From Nonomuraea sp. NEAU-A123 (GTDB lineage Bacteria > Actinomycetota > Actinomycetes > Streptosporangiales > Streptosporangiaceae): a stretch of DNA of 64,000 bases. The position numbers were made by a program, and so were the translations under genes. The stretch covers positions 124,001 to 188,000 of the forward strand of contig NZ_JAHFZZ010000007.1 of assembly GCF_018603905.1 (NCBI RefSeq), read 5' to 3'. Shown here piece after piece: positions 54,186 to 62,599 of the stretch (its first letter is position 1; every line of letters starts with the position of its first letter). Below the pieces are notes generated by a model. That model had not been told where the DNA came from, did no database searches, and was given only the letters and a program-made list of their open reading frames with translations.

Positions 54186-54908
54186 CTAAGCGCGTACCGC
54201 GATCAGTGCGCTCTCCAGCGTGAAAGCCTGAGCGTAGAGGGCCCGGCCCACGATGGCACCCTCCACTCCGTCCGGCACCAGGGAAGCCAGCGCGACCAGG
54301 TCGTCGAGCGAGGAGACGCCGCCGCTGGCCACGACCGGCTTGTCGGTGCGCTTGCAGACCTCGCGCAGCAGCTCGAGGTTGGGGCCGCGCAAGGTGCCGT
54401 CCTTGGTGACGTCGGTGACCACGTAGCGGGGGCAGCCGTCGGCCTCCAGCCGGTCCAGCACCTCCCACAGGTCCCCGGCGTCCTGGGTCCAGCCGCGGGC
54501 GGCGAGCGTGGTGCCGCGCACGTCGAGCCCGACGGCGATCTGGTCGCCGTGCTCGGCGATGATCCGGCGGCACCACTCGGGGTTCTCCAGCGCGGCCGTG
54601 CCGATGTTCACCCGGCGGCAGCCCGTGGCCAGCGCCGCGGCCAGCGAGGCGTCGTCGCGGATGCCGCCCGACAGCTCCACGTTCACGTCGAGCCGGCCGA
54701 TCAGGTCGGTGATCAGCTCCCGGTTGGAGCCCCGGCCGAAGGCGGCATCGAGGTCGACCAGATGGATCCACTCCGCGCCCGCCTCCTGCCAGGCCAGCGC
54801 CGCGGCCAGCGGCTCGCCGTAGCCGGTCTCGGTCCCGGCCTCACCTTGGACGAGGCGTACGGCCTGGCCGTCCGCGACATCCACGGCAGGGAGCAATACG
54901 AGCGACAT
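54186..54908 (-). CDS. priA: Bifunctional HisA/TrpF isomerase PriA
   Basis: 240 residues. Phosphoribosyl isomerase of the HisA fold: LLPAVDVADGQAVRLVQGEA (catalytic Asp10), VNVELSGGIRDD, RVNIGTAALENPEW and YVVTDVTKDGTLRGPN. In actinobacteria this enzyme also serves as phosphoribosylanthranilate isomerase for tryptophan, and no separate trpF occurs with trpCBA here, which fits. Start by TGATG overlap with the upstream basic membrane protein. Confidence 0.95.
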   Translation of the reverse strand: MSLVLLPAVDVADGQAVRLVQGEAGTETGYGEPLAAALAWQEAGAEWIHLVDLDAAFGRGSNRELITDLIGRLDVNVELSGGIRDDASLAAALATGCRRVNIGTAALENPEWCRRIIAEHGDQIAVGLDVRGTTLAARGWTQDAGDLWEVLDRLEADGCPRYVVTDVTKDGTLRGPNLELLREVCKRTDKPVVASGGVSSLDDLVALASLVPDGVEGAIVGRALYAQAFTLESALIAVRA

Positions 54909-55237
54909 CAGGTCCTCCGGTCGAAAGCAAGAGTCATGACAACAGGCGCCAGCAGCAGGGAAAACACGAAAACCGTCAGGCTGAGGAACGGCGAGCCCCA
55001 ATAGAGCCATGCCACCACCTGCACCAGCACGAAGACCAGCCCGAGCACGGCGTTCTGGCCTCGGCGGCGGCGGGCCAGCAGACCGCCCTGCCGGGCGATC
55101 CGGACCGGGCGCGGGATCAGCCGGGCCAGTAAGGCGCGGCGGCGCGCGGCGCGCGCCTGCCGTTGCTCGTTGAGCCGGACCGCGCGCGCCCGTTCGGCCT
55201 CACGCTCGGCCCGGCGGCGCGCCCGCTCCTTACTCAA
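54908..55237 (-). CDS. Small basic membrane protein in the his operon
   Basis: 109 residues: a highly Arg/Ala-rich N-terminal half (RRRAEREAERARAVRLNEQR and more), predicted helical and cytoplasmic, then two hydrophobic segments (LGLVFVLVQVVAWLYWG, LTVFVFSLLLAPVVMTLAF). It overlaps hisH by 8 bp and priA by 1 bp, so it is co-translated with the His pathway enzymes. Function unknown; such a gene at this position is common in actinomycetes. Confidence 0.82.
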   Translation of the reverse strand: MSKERARRRAEREAERARAVRLNEQRQARAARRRALLARLIPRPVRIARQGGLLARRRRGQNAVLGLVFVLVQVVAWLYWGSPFLSLTVFVFSLLLAPVVMTLAFDRRT

Positions 55238-55862
55238 GGGTGCCGAGCCAGTTGGACAGCAGCGCCGCCCCGGCGTCGCCGGACTTCTCCGGATGGAACT
55301 GGGTGGCCATCAGCGGGCCGTTCTCCACGGCCGCCACGAACGGCACCCCGTGCTCCGCCCAGGTGACCAGCGGGTCGGCGAAGCCCTCACCTGCCCGCAG
55401 CTCCCAGTCGCGCACGCCGTAGGAATGCACGAAGTAGAAGCGCGTCGCCTCGTCGATCCCGTCGAACAGCACGCTGGCCGCGGGTGCCTTGACGGTGTTC
55501 CAGCCCATGTGCGGCAGGACGGGCGCGTCGAGCCGCTCGACGGTGCCCGGCCACTCGCCGCAGCCCTCGGTCTCGACCCCATGCTCCACACCCCTGGCGA
55601 ACAGAATCTGCATGCCGACACAGATGCCGAGCACCGGGCGGCCACCGGCCAGGCGCCGGCCGATGATCCGCTCGCCGTAGACGCTCCTGAGGCCCGCCAT
55701 GCACGCCTCGAACGCGCCGACGCCCGGCACGACCAGGCCGTCGCAGTCGAGCGCGGCGGCGAAGTCGGACGTGACGGTCACGTGCGCGCCCACCCTGGCC
55801 AGGGCCCGCTCCGCGGAGCGCAGATTGCCCGATCCGTAGTCGAGCACGACGACGTTCTTCAC
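55230..55862 (-). CDS. hisH: Imidazole glycerol phosphate synthase glutaminase HisH
   Basis: 210 residues from GTG 55862 (overlapping the upstream TGA). Class I glutamine amidotransferase providing ammonia to HisF: nucleophile Cys81 in LGICVGMQILF, His190 and Glu192 in TQFHPEKSG, oxyanion loop VPGVGAFEACM. Complete and of normal length. Confidence 0.96.
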   Translation of the reverse strand: MKNVVVLDYGSGNLRSAERALARVGAHVTVTSDFAAALDCDGLVVPGVGAFEACMAGLRSVYGERIIGRRLAGGRPVLGICVGMQILFARGVEHGVETEGCGEWPGTVERLDAPVLPHMGWNTVKAPAASVLFDGIDEATRFYFVHSYGVRDWELRAGEGFADPLVTWAEHGVPFVAAVENGPLMATQFHPEKSGDAGAALLSNWLGTLE

Positions 55863-56014
55863 CACCACATCACCCCCGCCGTGATCGCCAGCGCGGCGCC
55901 GACCGCGCAGGCGGCGGCACCGAGCTTGAGTCCCTGCCTGGCCAGCGAGAACACGCCGCCGATGAGGAACAGCCCGATGAACACCATGGCGATGGCGATC
56001 ATGTTTCCGGTCAT
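55859..56014 (-). CDS. Small membrane protein (51 aa) between hisB and hisH
   Basis: Two hydrophobic segments (MIAIAMVFIGLFLIGGVFSL and AACAVGAALAITAGVMWW) joined by ARQGLKLG; ATGA overlap with hisB and GTGA overlap with hisH. Its length and tight coupling make it a real gene despite its size. No known function; it may be a membrane anchor or regulator tied to histidine gene expression. Confidence 0.78.
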   Translation of the reverse strand: MTGNMIAIAMVFIGLFLIGGVFSLARQGLKLGAAACAVGAALAITAGVMWW

Positions 56015-56604
56015 AGGACACCCTTGGTGCTCGGCACGCCCGTGGCGCGCGGGTCGAGCTCCGACGCCTCGCGCAGCGCCCTGGCCAGCGCCTTGAACTG
56101 GGCCTCGACGATGTGATGGGCATTGCGGCCGTAGGGCACGCGTACGTGCAGGCAGATCGCCGCCTGGGCGACGAACGACTCCAGGACGTGGCGCGTCATC
56201 GTCGTGTCGTAGTCGGGGCCGATCATCGGCGCCATGCCCTCGGGCTCGGTGTGCACCAGATAGGGGCGGCCCGACAGGTCGACGGTCACCTGGGCGAGCG
56301 ACTCGTCCAGCGGGCACGACGCATTACCGAACCGCCTGATGCCCGACTTGTCGCCCAGAGCCTCGCGGAACGCGGCGCCCAGCGCGAGCGCCGTGTCCTC
56401 GATCGTGTGGTGCGAGTCGATGTGCAGGTCGCCCTCGGTCTTGACGGTCAGGTCGAACAACCCGTGCTTGCCGAGCTGCGCCAGCATGTGGTCGAAGAAG
56501 CCGACCCCCGTCGACACGTCAACCCGGCCCGTGCCGTCGAGACCCACCTCGACCAGGACCGACGTCTCCTTCGTTGCGCGCTCGACGCGGCCTACACGAC
56601 TCAC
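56011..56604 (-). CDS. hisB: Imidazoleglycerol-phosphate dehydratase HisB
   Basis: 197 residues, monofunctional IGPD without the phosphatase domain. The Mn-binding duplicated motifs are FFDHMLAQLGKHG, DSHHTIEDTALALG, RNAHHIVEAQFKALARALR. It overlaps the hisC end by 4 bp. Confidence 0.97.
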   Translation of the reverse strand: MSRVGRVERATKETSVLVEVGLDGTGRVDVSTGVGFFDHMLAQLGKHGLFDLTVKTEGDLHIDSHHTIEDTALALGAAFREALGDKSGIRRFGNASCPLDESLAQVTVDLSGRPYLVHTEPEGMAPMIGPDYDTTMTRHVLESFVAQAAICLHVRVPYGRNAHHIVEAQFKALARALREASELDPRATGVPSTKGVL

Positions 56605-57683
56605 AGGACCCCCTCCAGAGCGGCACGGAACGCCGCCATCTCCTCACCGGTGCCGATCGACACCCGCAGCCATTCTGGCGGTCCCACCTCACGGATGAGC
56701 ACGCCGCTCGCCAGCAAGGCCTCCCACACCTTCCGCCGGTCGGGAAAACGCCCGAACAGCACGAAGTTGGCGTCAGAGTCGGCCACGGTCAACCCCTTGC
56801 TTCGCAACCACTCCACGATGTCGTCCCGCTCCTGCCGGAGCGTGTCGACCGTGCCGAGCAGCTCGGCCCGGTGCCGCAGCGCCACGCGGGCCGCCGTCTG
56901 CGTGAGCGTCGACAGATGGTATGGCAGGCGCACCAGCAGCAGCGCGTCGATCACGGCCGGGTGCGCGGCCAGGTAGCCGAGCCGGGTGCCGGCCATGGCG
57001 AACGCCTTGGACATGGTCCGGGTGACGATCAGCCTCGGGTGGGCGGGCAGCAGGGTGAGCGCCGAGGGCGTGCCCTGCCGGGCGAACTCCGCGTAAGCCT
57101 CGTCGACCACGACCATGCCCGGGGCCACGTCGAGGACCCGGCTGATCGTCTCCATCGGCAGCGCGGTGCCGGTCGGGTTGTTGGGCGAGGTCAGGAACAC
57201 GATGTCGGGCCGGTGCTCCTCGACCGCGGCAACCGCCTTGCCCGGATCGAGCGAGAAGTCGGGCTCACGGACGCCCGAGATCCACTCCGTGCTGGTGCCG
57301 GTGGTGATGATCGGGTGCATCGAGTAGGACGGCTCGAAGCCCAGCGCAGTGCGTCCGTAGGAGCCGAACGCCTGCAGGATCTGCTGAAGGATCTCGTTGG
57401 AGCCGTTGGCCGCCCACACCTGGTCCTTCGTCAGGCCGTGACCCAGGTAGCCGGCCAGCTCGGTGCGGAGCGCCTCGGCGTCCCTGTCGGGGTAGCGGTT
57501 GAGCTCGCCCGCGCTCGCCCGCACCTCCTCGGCCAGGTCGGCGACCAGGGCCGGGGAGGGCGCGTAGGGGTTCTCGTTGGTGTTGAGCTTGATGGGCACG
57601 TCGATCTGCGGAGCACCGTAGGGCGTGCGACCCCGGAGGTCGTCGCGGATCGGAAGGTCGTCGAGATTCACGTGCTGATTCAC
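56601..57683 (-). CDS. hisC: Histidinol-phosphate aminotransferase HisC
   Basis: 360 residues from GTG 57683 (GTGA overlap with the hisD stop). Fold-type I PLP enzyme: PLP Lys226 in TRTMSKAFAMAGTRLGY, TSPNNPTGTALP, VVVDEAYAEF, and Arg in RVSIGTGEEM. It converts imidazole-acetol phosphate to histidinol phosphate. Confidence 0.96.
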   Translation of the reverse strand: MNQHVNLDDLPIRDDLRGRTPYGAPQIDVPIKLNTNENPYAPSPALVADLAEEVRASAGELNRYPDRDAEALRTELAGYLGHGLTKDQVWAANGSNEILQQILQAFGSYGRTALGFEPSYSMHPIITTGTSTEWISGVREPDFSLDPGKAVAAVEEHRPDIVFLTSPNNPTGTALPMETISRVLDVAPGMVVVDEAYAEFARQGTPSALTLLPAHPRLIVTRTMSKAFAMAGTRLGYLAAHPAVIDALLLVRLPYHLSTLTQTAARVALRHRAELLGTVDTLRQERDDIVEWLRSKGLTVADSDANFVLFGRFPDRRKVWEALLASGVLIREVGPPEWLRVSIGTGEEMAAFRAALEGVL

Positions 57684-59002
57684 TGGGTCTCTTTTCGCGA
57701 TGGAACCTGCCAGTCGAAGCGGGCGCGGATGGCGGCGCCGTGCGCGGGGAGGTCCTCGGCGTCGGCGAGCACCGTCACGTGCTCGGCCGCCCCGGCCAGC
57801 GCCTCGCGCGTGTAGTCGACGACATGGATGCCGCGCAGGAACGACTGCACCGACAGGCCGCTGGAGTGACAGGCGCAGCCCCCGGTGGGCAGCACGTGGT
57901 TGGACCCGGCCAGGTAGTCGCCCAGGGACACCGGTGCGTACGGGCCCACGAAGATCGCGCCCGCGTTGCGGACCCGCGCCGCGACGGCCGCCGCGTCGGC
58001 GGTCTGGATCTCCAGGTGCTCGGCGGCGTAGGCGTCGACGACCTTGAGGCCGTCCTCGATGCTGTCGACCAGCACGATGCCGGACTGCCGGCCGCCGAGC
58101 GCCTCGGTGATGCGCTGGGCGTGCCGGGTGGCGTTGACCTGCCCCGGCAGCTCCTTCTCGACGGCCTCGGCCAGCCGGACGCTGTCGGTGACCAGCACGG
58201 CCGCCGCGATCACGTCGTGCTCGGCCTGGCTGATCAGGTCGGACGCCACGTGCACCGGGTCGGCCGTCTCGTCGGCCAGGATCGCGATCTCCGTCGGTCC
58301 CGCCTCGGAGTCGATGCCGATGCGCCCCTTGAGCAGGCGCTTGGCGGCGGCCACCCAGATGTTGCCGGGCCCGGTCACCATGCTGGCGGCCGGGCACTCC
58401 TCGGTCCCGTACGCGAACATCGCCACGGCCTGGGCGCCGCCCACGGAGTAGACCTCCTCCACGCCCAGCAGCGCGCACGCCGCCAGGATCGTGGGGTGCG
58501 GCAGGCCGCCGTGGTCCTTCTGGGCCGGGCTCGTCACGGCCAGCGACGCCACGCCCGCTTCCTGGGCCGGGACCACGTTCATGACCACGCTCGACGGGTA
58601 GACGGCGCGCCCGCCCGGAACGTAGAGCCCCACGCGGTCGACCGGCACCCACCGCTCGGTCACGGTGCCGCCCGGGACGACCTTCGTCGTGACGTCAGCG
58701 CGACGCTGATCGCGGTGGACCAGCCTGGTGCGCCGGATCGCCTCCTCCAGCGCGGCCACGACCTCCGGCCGCAGTCGCCGCAGCGCCGCGTGGATCGCCT
58801 CCCGCGGGACGCGGGCCTGCTGGATCTCGACACCGTCGAACCTGGCGGTCAGCTCCCGTACGGCTGCCGCCCCGCGATGGCGCACCTCGTCGCAGATGGG
58901 CCGCACCTTCTCCAGGGCGGCCTCGACGTCGAGATCGGCGCGGGGCAGCACGTCGCGCAGGTTCGCCGGGAGGGAACCGCGCATGTCAATACGGGAAATC
59001 AC
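57680..59002 (-). CDS. hisD: Histidinol dehydrogenase HisD
   Basis: 440 residues. It oxidises histidinol to histidine. The Zn and catalytic motifs GGAQAVAMFAYGT, GPTEIAILAD, LISQAEHDVIAAAVLVT, SNHVLPTGG and the conserved AEHLEI are present. The start is taken as GTG 59002 (MISRIDMRG) rather than ATG 59005 because TAAACT lies 6 nt before the GTG, a leaderless arrangement; the difference is one residue. First gene of hisDCB-tm-H-tm-priA-ridA-hisF. Confidence 0.96.
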   Translation of the reverse strand: MISRIDMRGSLPANLRDVLPRADLDVEAALEKVRPICDEVRHRGAAAVRELTARFDGVEIQQARVPREAIHAALRRLRPEVVAALEEAIRRTRLVHRDQRRADVTTKVVPGGTVTERWVPVDRVGLYVPGGRAVYPSSVVMNVVPAQEAGVASLAVTSPAQKDHGGLPHPTILAACALLGVEEVYSVGGAQAVAMFAYGTEECPAASMVTGPGNIWVAAAKRLLKGRIGIDSEAGPTEIAILADETADPVHVASDLISQAEHDVIAAAVLVTDSVRLAEAVEKELPGQVNATRHAQRITEALGGRQSGIVLVDSIEDGLKVVDAYAAEHLEIQTADAAAVAARVRNAGAIFVGPYAPVSLGDYLAGSNHVLPTGGCACHSSGLSVQSFLRGIHVVDYTREALAGAAEHVTVLADAEDLPAHGAAIRARFDWQVPSRKETQ

Positions 59003-59008
59003 CATCCC

Positions 59009-59014
59009 AGTTTA
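59009..59014 (-). promoter_or_regulatory. -10 element TAAACT of the his operon, likely leaderless
   Basis: TAAACT on the minus strand with 6 nt to GTG 59002. No Shine-Dalgarno, no His-rich leader peptide or T-box seen in 59006-59124. Confidence 0.5.
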
Positions 59015-59124
59015 CGGAGTCCCACCCCTGAATCCGGTTCTGTCCATCATCCGGGACGCAGACCGTCTCCCTATTTGACCATCTGCAGACCTCCGCCCCC
59101 TGGTGCCGATCATGAGGCAGGGGT

Positions 59125-60126
59125 ATGCCAGGGGTCATGGCCCAGCTGCCGGTCTACGCGCCGATGCTGGCTCAGCTCGGCTCCCTGCCGTCGGTCCGCG
59201 GGGACGAGTGGGCCGTCGAGATGAAGTGGGATGGCGTGCGCGCCCTCGTCTACCTGGAGGAGCGCGGCGTACGGCTGATGTCGCGCAACGGCAAGGACGT
59301 CACCGTGGCCTACCCCGAACTGCAGCTGATGGCCGGGGCGAGCGGCGGGCGGGCGGCGGTCGTCGACGGGGAGATCGTGGCCTTCGACGAGGCGGGCCGG
59401 CCCAGCTTCGGCGCGTTGCAACCACGGATGCACCAGCGCCACCCGGCCAAGGTCGCCGAACTCGTCAGGGCCGTGCCGGTGACGTTCATGGCGTTCGACC
59501 TCCTGCACCTCGACTCCACCAGCACCGTCAGCCGGCCGTACACCGAACGCCGTGAGCTTCTGGAGCAGGTCCTGACGCCCGGATTCCGCTGGCAGGTGCC
59601 GGTGTGGTTCCACGATCACGCCGAGCGCGCGCTCCACTCCTCTCGTCAGCTCGGGCTGGAGGGCGTGGTGTGCAAGCGCCTGTCGTCGCCGTACCGGCCG
59701 GGCAGGCGCAGCGCCGAGTGGACGAAGGTCAAGAACCTCACGGTCGTCGAGGTGGTCATCGGCGGGTGGAAGGCCGGCGCGGGCCGGCGGGCGGGCACGA
59801 TCGGCTCGCTGCTGCTCGGCGCGCACGACCGGGACGGGCGGCTGCTGTTCGTCGGCCACGTGGGCACCGGCTTCACCGAGGCGATGCTGAACGACCTGTA
59901 CGAGCGCCTCACCCCGCTGGAGCGGCCCGAGCCGCCGTTCGACGTACCGGTGCCCCGCGAGCACGCCCGCGACGCGCACTGGGTCGAGCCGCGCCTGGTG
60001 GGCGAGGTCCGCTACGCCGAGATGACCGGCGACGGCCGCCTGCGCCACCCCGCGTGGCGCGGGCTCCGCCCCGACCGCGAGCCGGACGAGGTCCGGCTGG
60101 ACAGCGGCGACTGGGCCACCGGCTAG
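59125..60126 (+). CDS. ATP-dependent DNA ligase (LigC/LigD ligase-domain type)
   Basis: 333 residues. Nucleotidyltransferase motif I is KWDGVRA (Lys34 forms the AMP adduct), followed by RLMSRNGKDVT, VVDGEIVAFD (motif III area), LEGVVCKRLSSPYRPGRRS (motif IV) and EWTKVKN (motif V). An OB domain follows (GSLLLGAHDRDGRLLFVGHV). No polymerase or nuclease domain is attached and no Ku gene is nearby, so this is a stand-alone repair ligase. ATG 59137 is an alternative start. Confidence 0.92.
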   Translation: MPGVMAQLPVYAPMLAQLGSLPSVRGDEWAVEMKWDGVRALVYLEERGVRLMSRNGKDVTVAYPELQLMAGASGGRAAVVDGEIVAFDEAGRPSFGALQPRMHQRHPAKVAELVRAVPVTFMAFDLLHLDSTSTVSRPYTERRELLEQVLTPGFRWQVPVWFHDHAERALHSSRQLGLEGVVCKRLSSPYRPGRRSAEWTKVKNLTVVEVVIGGWKAGAGRRAGTIGSLLLGAHDRDGRLLFVGHVGTGFTEAMLNDLYERLTPLERPEPPFDVPVPREHARDAHWVEPRLVGEVRYAEMTGDGRLRHPAWRGLRPDREPDEVRLDSGDWATG

Positions 60127-61286
60127 TCACCGGAGGCTGAGCTGCGCGCGGGGCTCGGCTCCGCTACGACCGGAGCGGGGTCCTTGAGCGTGCGGGCCAG
60201 CAGCCAGGACAGGGCCGGAAAGACGATCAGGCAGGCAAGCGCGACCCGTAGCGAGAAGGCCTCCGCCACCGCCCCGACCAGCGGGCTGGTCAGACCGCCG
60301 GCACTCACCGCCAGGCCGAGCGTGACGCCGCTGGCCGTGCCCAGCCGGTTGGGCAGGAAGTCCTGCCCCAGCGTCACATGCAGCGAGAACGGCGCGTACA
60401 GGGTGATCGAGGCGGCCGCGATGAAGACGTAGGCGGAAAGACCCGGCGCGAGCACCACCCCGGCGACGGCGGGGACGGCCGCCGCGTAGGCCACGCGCAT
60501 GGTGCGGACCCGGCCCCAGCGGCCCGCGAGCCGGCCGCCGAGCACCGTCCCCACGGCACCCCCGGCGAACAGCACGAACAGCGCCACCGCCCCCGCCGCG
60601 CCACCACCCATGTAGAGGGCGACGAACGCGCTCAACCCCACGTACGCGATCGACCGGAAGACGATCACCAGCGTGAGCCGGACGAACGACGGCCAGTCGT
60701 CACGCCCGGCGGACCGCGTGCCCGCCCGAGCCCGCTCACCGTGACGGGAGAGCGAGCGGATCACGGTCAGCGTGAGCAGGGCGCCCACCACGGCCGGCAC
60801 GACCAGGAGCGGCGAGGCGCCGAGCCCCCACAGCGACAGCAGCGGCGTGACGATGATCGGCGCGGTGGCGAAACCCAGCGTGCCGCCCAGCGAGAACCAG
60901 CTCATCCGCACATGACTGCCCTCACTGGCGATCCTGGCCAGGCGGGCCGACTCCGGGTGGTAGGCCGCCACGCCGAGACCCGACAGCGCCACCGCCAGCC
61001 AGGTGAGCACGTACCCGTCGGTGACCCCGCTGAGCGCCACCCCGAGCCCGGCCGTGAGCATGCTGACCGGGATGAGCCACGGCATCCGCCGGCGGTCGGT
61101 CAGCGCGCCGAAGACCGGCTGCACGATCGAGGACAGCAGCGTCGCGGCCAGCACGATGCCCGACGCGGCGACGTACCCGTAGCCGCGCTGCGCCACGAGG
61201 AAGGGCACCAGAGCCGGGACCGCCCCCTGGTACACGTCCACACCGGCATGGCCCACGGCCAGCATCACGATCCTGTTCGCCTTCAC
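60123..61286 (-). CDS. MFS transporter, fosmidomycin-resistance (Fsr)-like
   Basis: 387 residues from GTG 61286, about 12 membrane spans. It matches the Fsr group: LAVGHAGVDVYQGAVPALVP, VFGALTDRRRMPWLIPVSML, AAYHPESARLARIASEGSHV and GTASGVTLGLAVSAGGL. Likely drug or sugar-phosphate-analogue exporter. Divergent from an AraC regulator. Confidence 0.9.
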   Translation of the reverse strand: MKANRIVMLAVGHAGVDVYQGAVPALVPFLVAQRGYGYVAASGIVLAATLLSSIVQPVFGALTDRRRMPWLIPVSMLTAGLGVALSGVTDGYVLTWLAVALSGLGVAAYHPESARLARIASEGSHVRMSWFSLGGTLGFATAPIIVTPLLSLWGLGASPLLVVPAVVGALLTLTVIRSLSRHGERARAGTRSAGRDDWPSFVRLTLVIVFRSIAYVGLSAFVALYMGGGAAGAVALFVLFAGGAVGTVLGGRLAGRWGRVRTMRVAYAAAVPAVAGVVLAPGLSAYVFIAAASITLYAPFSLHVTLGQDFLPNRLGTASGVTLGLAVSAGGLTSPLVGAVAEAFSLRVALACLIVFPALSWLLARTLKDPAPVVAEPSPARSSASGD

Positions 61287-61326
61287 GTTCCGATCGTCGC
61301 CCCGTGACCAGGTGGCCCGCTTCCGA

Positions 61327-61332
61327 TAAAAT
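61327..61332 (+). promoter_or_regulatory. -10 element TAAAAT of the AraC gene, likely leaderless
   Basis: TAAAAT with 8 nt to ATG 61341; the 54-bp MFS/AraC intergenic gap would hold both promoters. Confidence 0.45.
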
Positions 61333-61340
61333 GCCAACCC

Positions 61341-62084
61341 ATGATGGAAATCCGCCATCTTCCGGAAGCGCCCACCGGGATACGGCCGCTGGCGCCGGGC
61401 ACCGGGATCGACGCGCACCGCCACGACACCCACCAGATCGCCTACGCCTGCCAGGGCGTCCTGTCGGTGACGACGAGCGCGGGCACCTGGGTGGCCCCGG
61501 CCAACCGGGCCGTCTGGGTCCCGGCCGGCACCGTCCACGAACACCGCGCGCACGGCGACACCGACCTGCGGGTCGTCGGCCTGCCCGTCGCCGACAACCC
61601 CCTGGACCTCCGGCGGCCCGCCGTACTCGCCGTCGGCCCGCTGCTCCGCGAGCTGATCATCGCCTACACCCAGGACCCCGACGACGGCGGCGCTGAGCGG
61701 CTGCGGCTGCGGGCCGTCCTGCTGGACCAGTTGCGCCGCTCCCCCGAGCAGCCGTTCCACCTGCCCACGGCCAGGGACCCGCGGCTGGCCGCCGTCTGCG
61801 CGATCCTGCACGACGACCCGGCCGACCGCCGCACGCTCGCGCAGCTCGGCAGGCAGGCCGGCACCAGCGACCGCACGCTCGCCCGGCTCTGCCGCGGCGA
61901 GCTGGGGATGACGTTCCCGCAGTGGCGTACGCAGCTTCGCCTGCATCACGCGTTGCTGCTGCTGGCCGACGGCACCGCGGTCACCACCGTCGCGCACCGC
62001 TGCGGCTGGTCCTCCGCCAGCGCGTTCATCGACGCGTTCCGGCGGGCCCTGGGGTACACCCCGGGCCGCGCCTTTACATTGTAG
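61341..62084 (+). CDS. AraC-family transcriptional regulator with cupin sensor
   Basis: 247 residues. The N-terminal cupin (about 15-95) has GTGIDAHRHDTHQIAYACQG, APANRAVWVPAGTVHEHRAH and DLRVVGLPV, with His residues for a metal or ligand. The C-terminal double HTH is LAQLGRQAGTSDRTLARLCR then VAHRCGWSSASAFIDAFRRA and GYTPGRAF. Probably controls the divergent Fsr-like exporter. The second codon is also ATG. Confidence 0.92.
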   Translation: MMEIRHLPEAPTGIRPLAPGTGIDAHRHDTHQIAYACQGVLSVTTSAGTWVAPANRAVWVPAGTVHEHRAHGDTDLRVVGLPVADNPLDLRRPAVLAVGPLLRELIIAYTQDPDDGGAERLRLRAVLLDQLRRSPEQPFHLPTARDPRLAAVCAILHDDPADRRTLAQLGRQAGTSDRTLARLCRGELGMTFPQWRTQLRLHHALLLLADGTAVTTVAHRCGWSSASAFIDAFRRALGYTPGRAFTL

Positions 62085-62097
62085 ATTCGCTACAATG
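62077..62097. promoter_or_regulatory. Inverted repeat overlapping the -10 of the YbaK gene
   Basis: CATTGTAG-ATTCG-CTACAATG, a perfect 8-bp dyad. It contains TACAAT (62091-62096), which lies 8 nt before GTG 62105. It also includes the AraC stop codon (TAG 62082-62084). It could be an operator, a terminator of araC, or both. Confidence 0.55.
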
Positions 62098-62104
62098 GCG
62101 TCCT

Positions 62105-62599
62105 GTGAGCAGAGCGAAAGCCCCAGGGGGCACCCCGGCCACGGTGGCGCTGGCGAAGGCCAAGGCGGAGTTCACCCTTCACCCGTACGAGCATGACGCC
62201 AACGCGCAGGCCTATGGCGAGGAGGCGGCCGACGCGCTCGGCGTGCCGCACGAGCGGATCTTCAAGACGCTGGTGGCCGAGGTCGAGGGCGGGCTCGCGG
62301 TGGCGGTCGTGCCGGTGTCGGGCAAGCTCGACCTCAAGGCGCTGGCGGCGGCGCTCGGCGCCAAGAAGGCGGCCATGGCCGACGCGGCGAAGGTCGAGCG
62401 CGTCACGGGTTACGTCGTCGGCGGCATCAGCCCGCTCGGCCAGCGCAAAAGGCTGCCGACCGTGGTCGACGCGTCGGCTCTGGAGTTCGGCACGATCTAC
62501 TTCTCCGCGGGCAAGCGGGGGCTGCAGATCGAGACCGCGCCGGCCAACCTGATCTCGCTGACCGGTGCCGTCACCGCCGCTATCGGAAGCCCCAGTTGA
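62105..62599 (+). CDS. ybaK: YbaK/EbsC-type Cys-tRNA(Pro)/Cys-tRNA deacylase
   Basis: 164 residues from GTG 62105. The single YbaK/ProX editing domain has ADALGVPHERIFKTLVAEVE, the invariant Lys in SGKLDLKALAAALGAKKAAM, and YVVGGISPLGQRKRLPTVVD, where GGISP is the substrate loop. It hydrolyses Cys-tRNAPro, correcting misacylation. The last 20 bp overlap the convergent PBP gene. Confidence 0.93.
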   Translation: MSRAKAPGGTPATVALAKAKAEFTLHPYEHDANAQAYGEEAADALGVPHERIFKTLVAEVEGGLAVAVVPVSGKLDLKALAAALGAKKAAMADAAKVERVTGYVVGGISPLGQRKRLPTVVDASALEFGTIYFSAGKRGLQIETAPANLISLTGAVTAAIGSPS

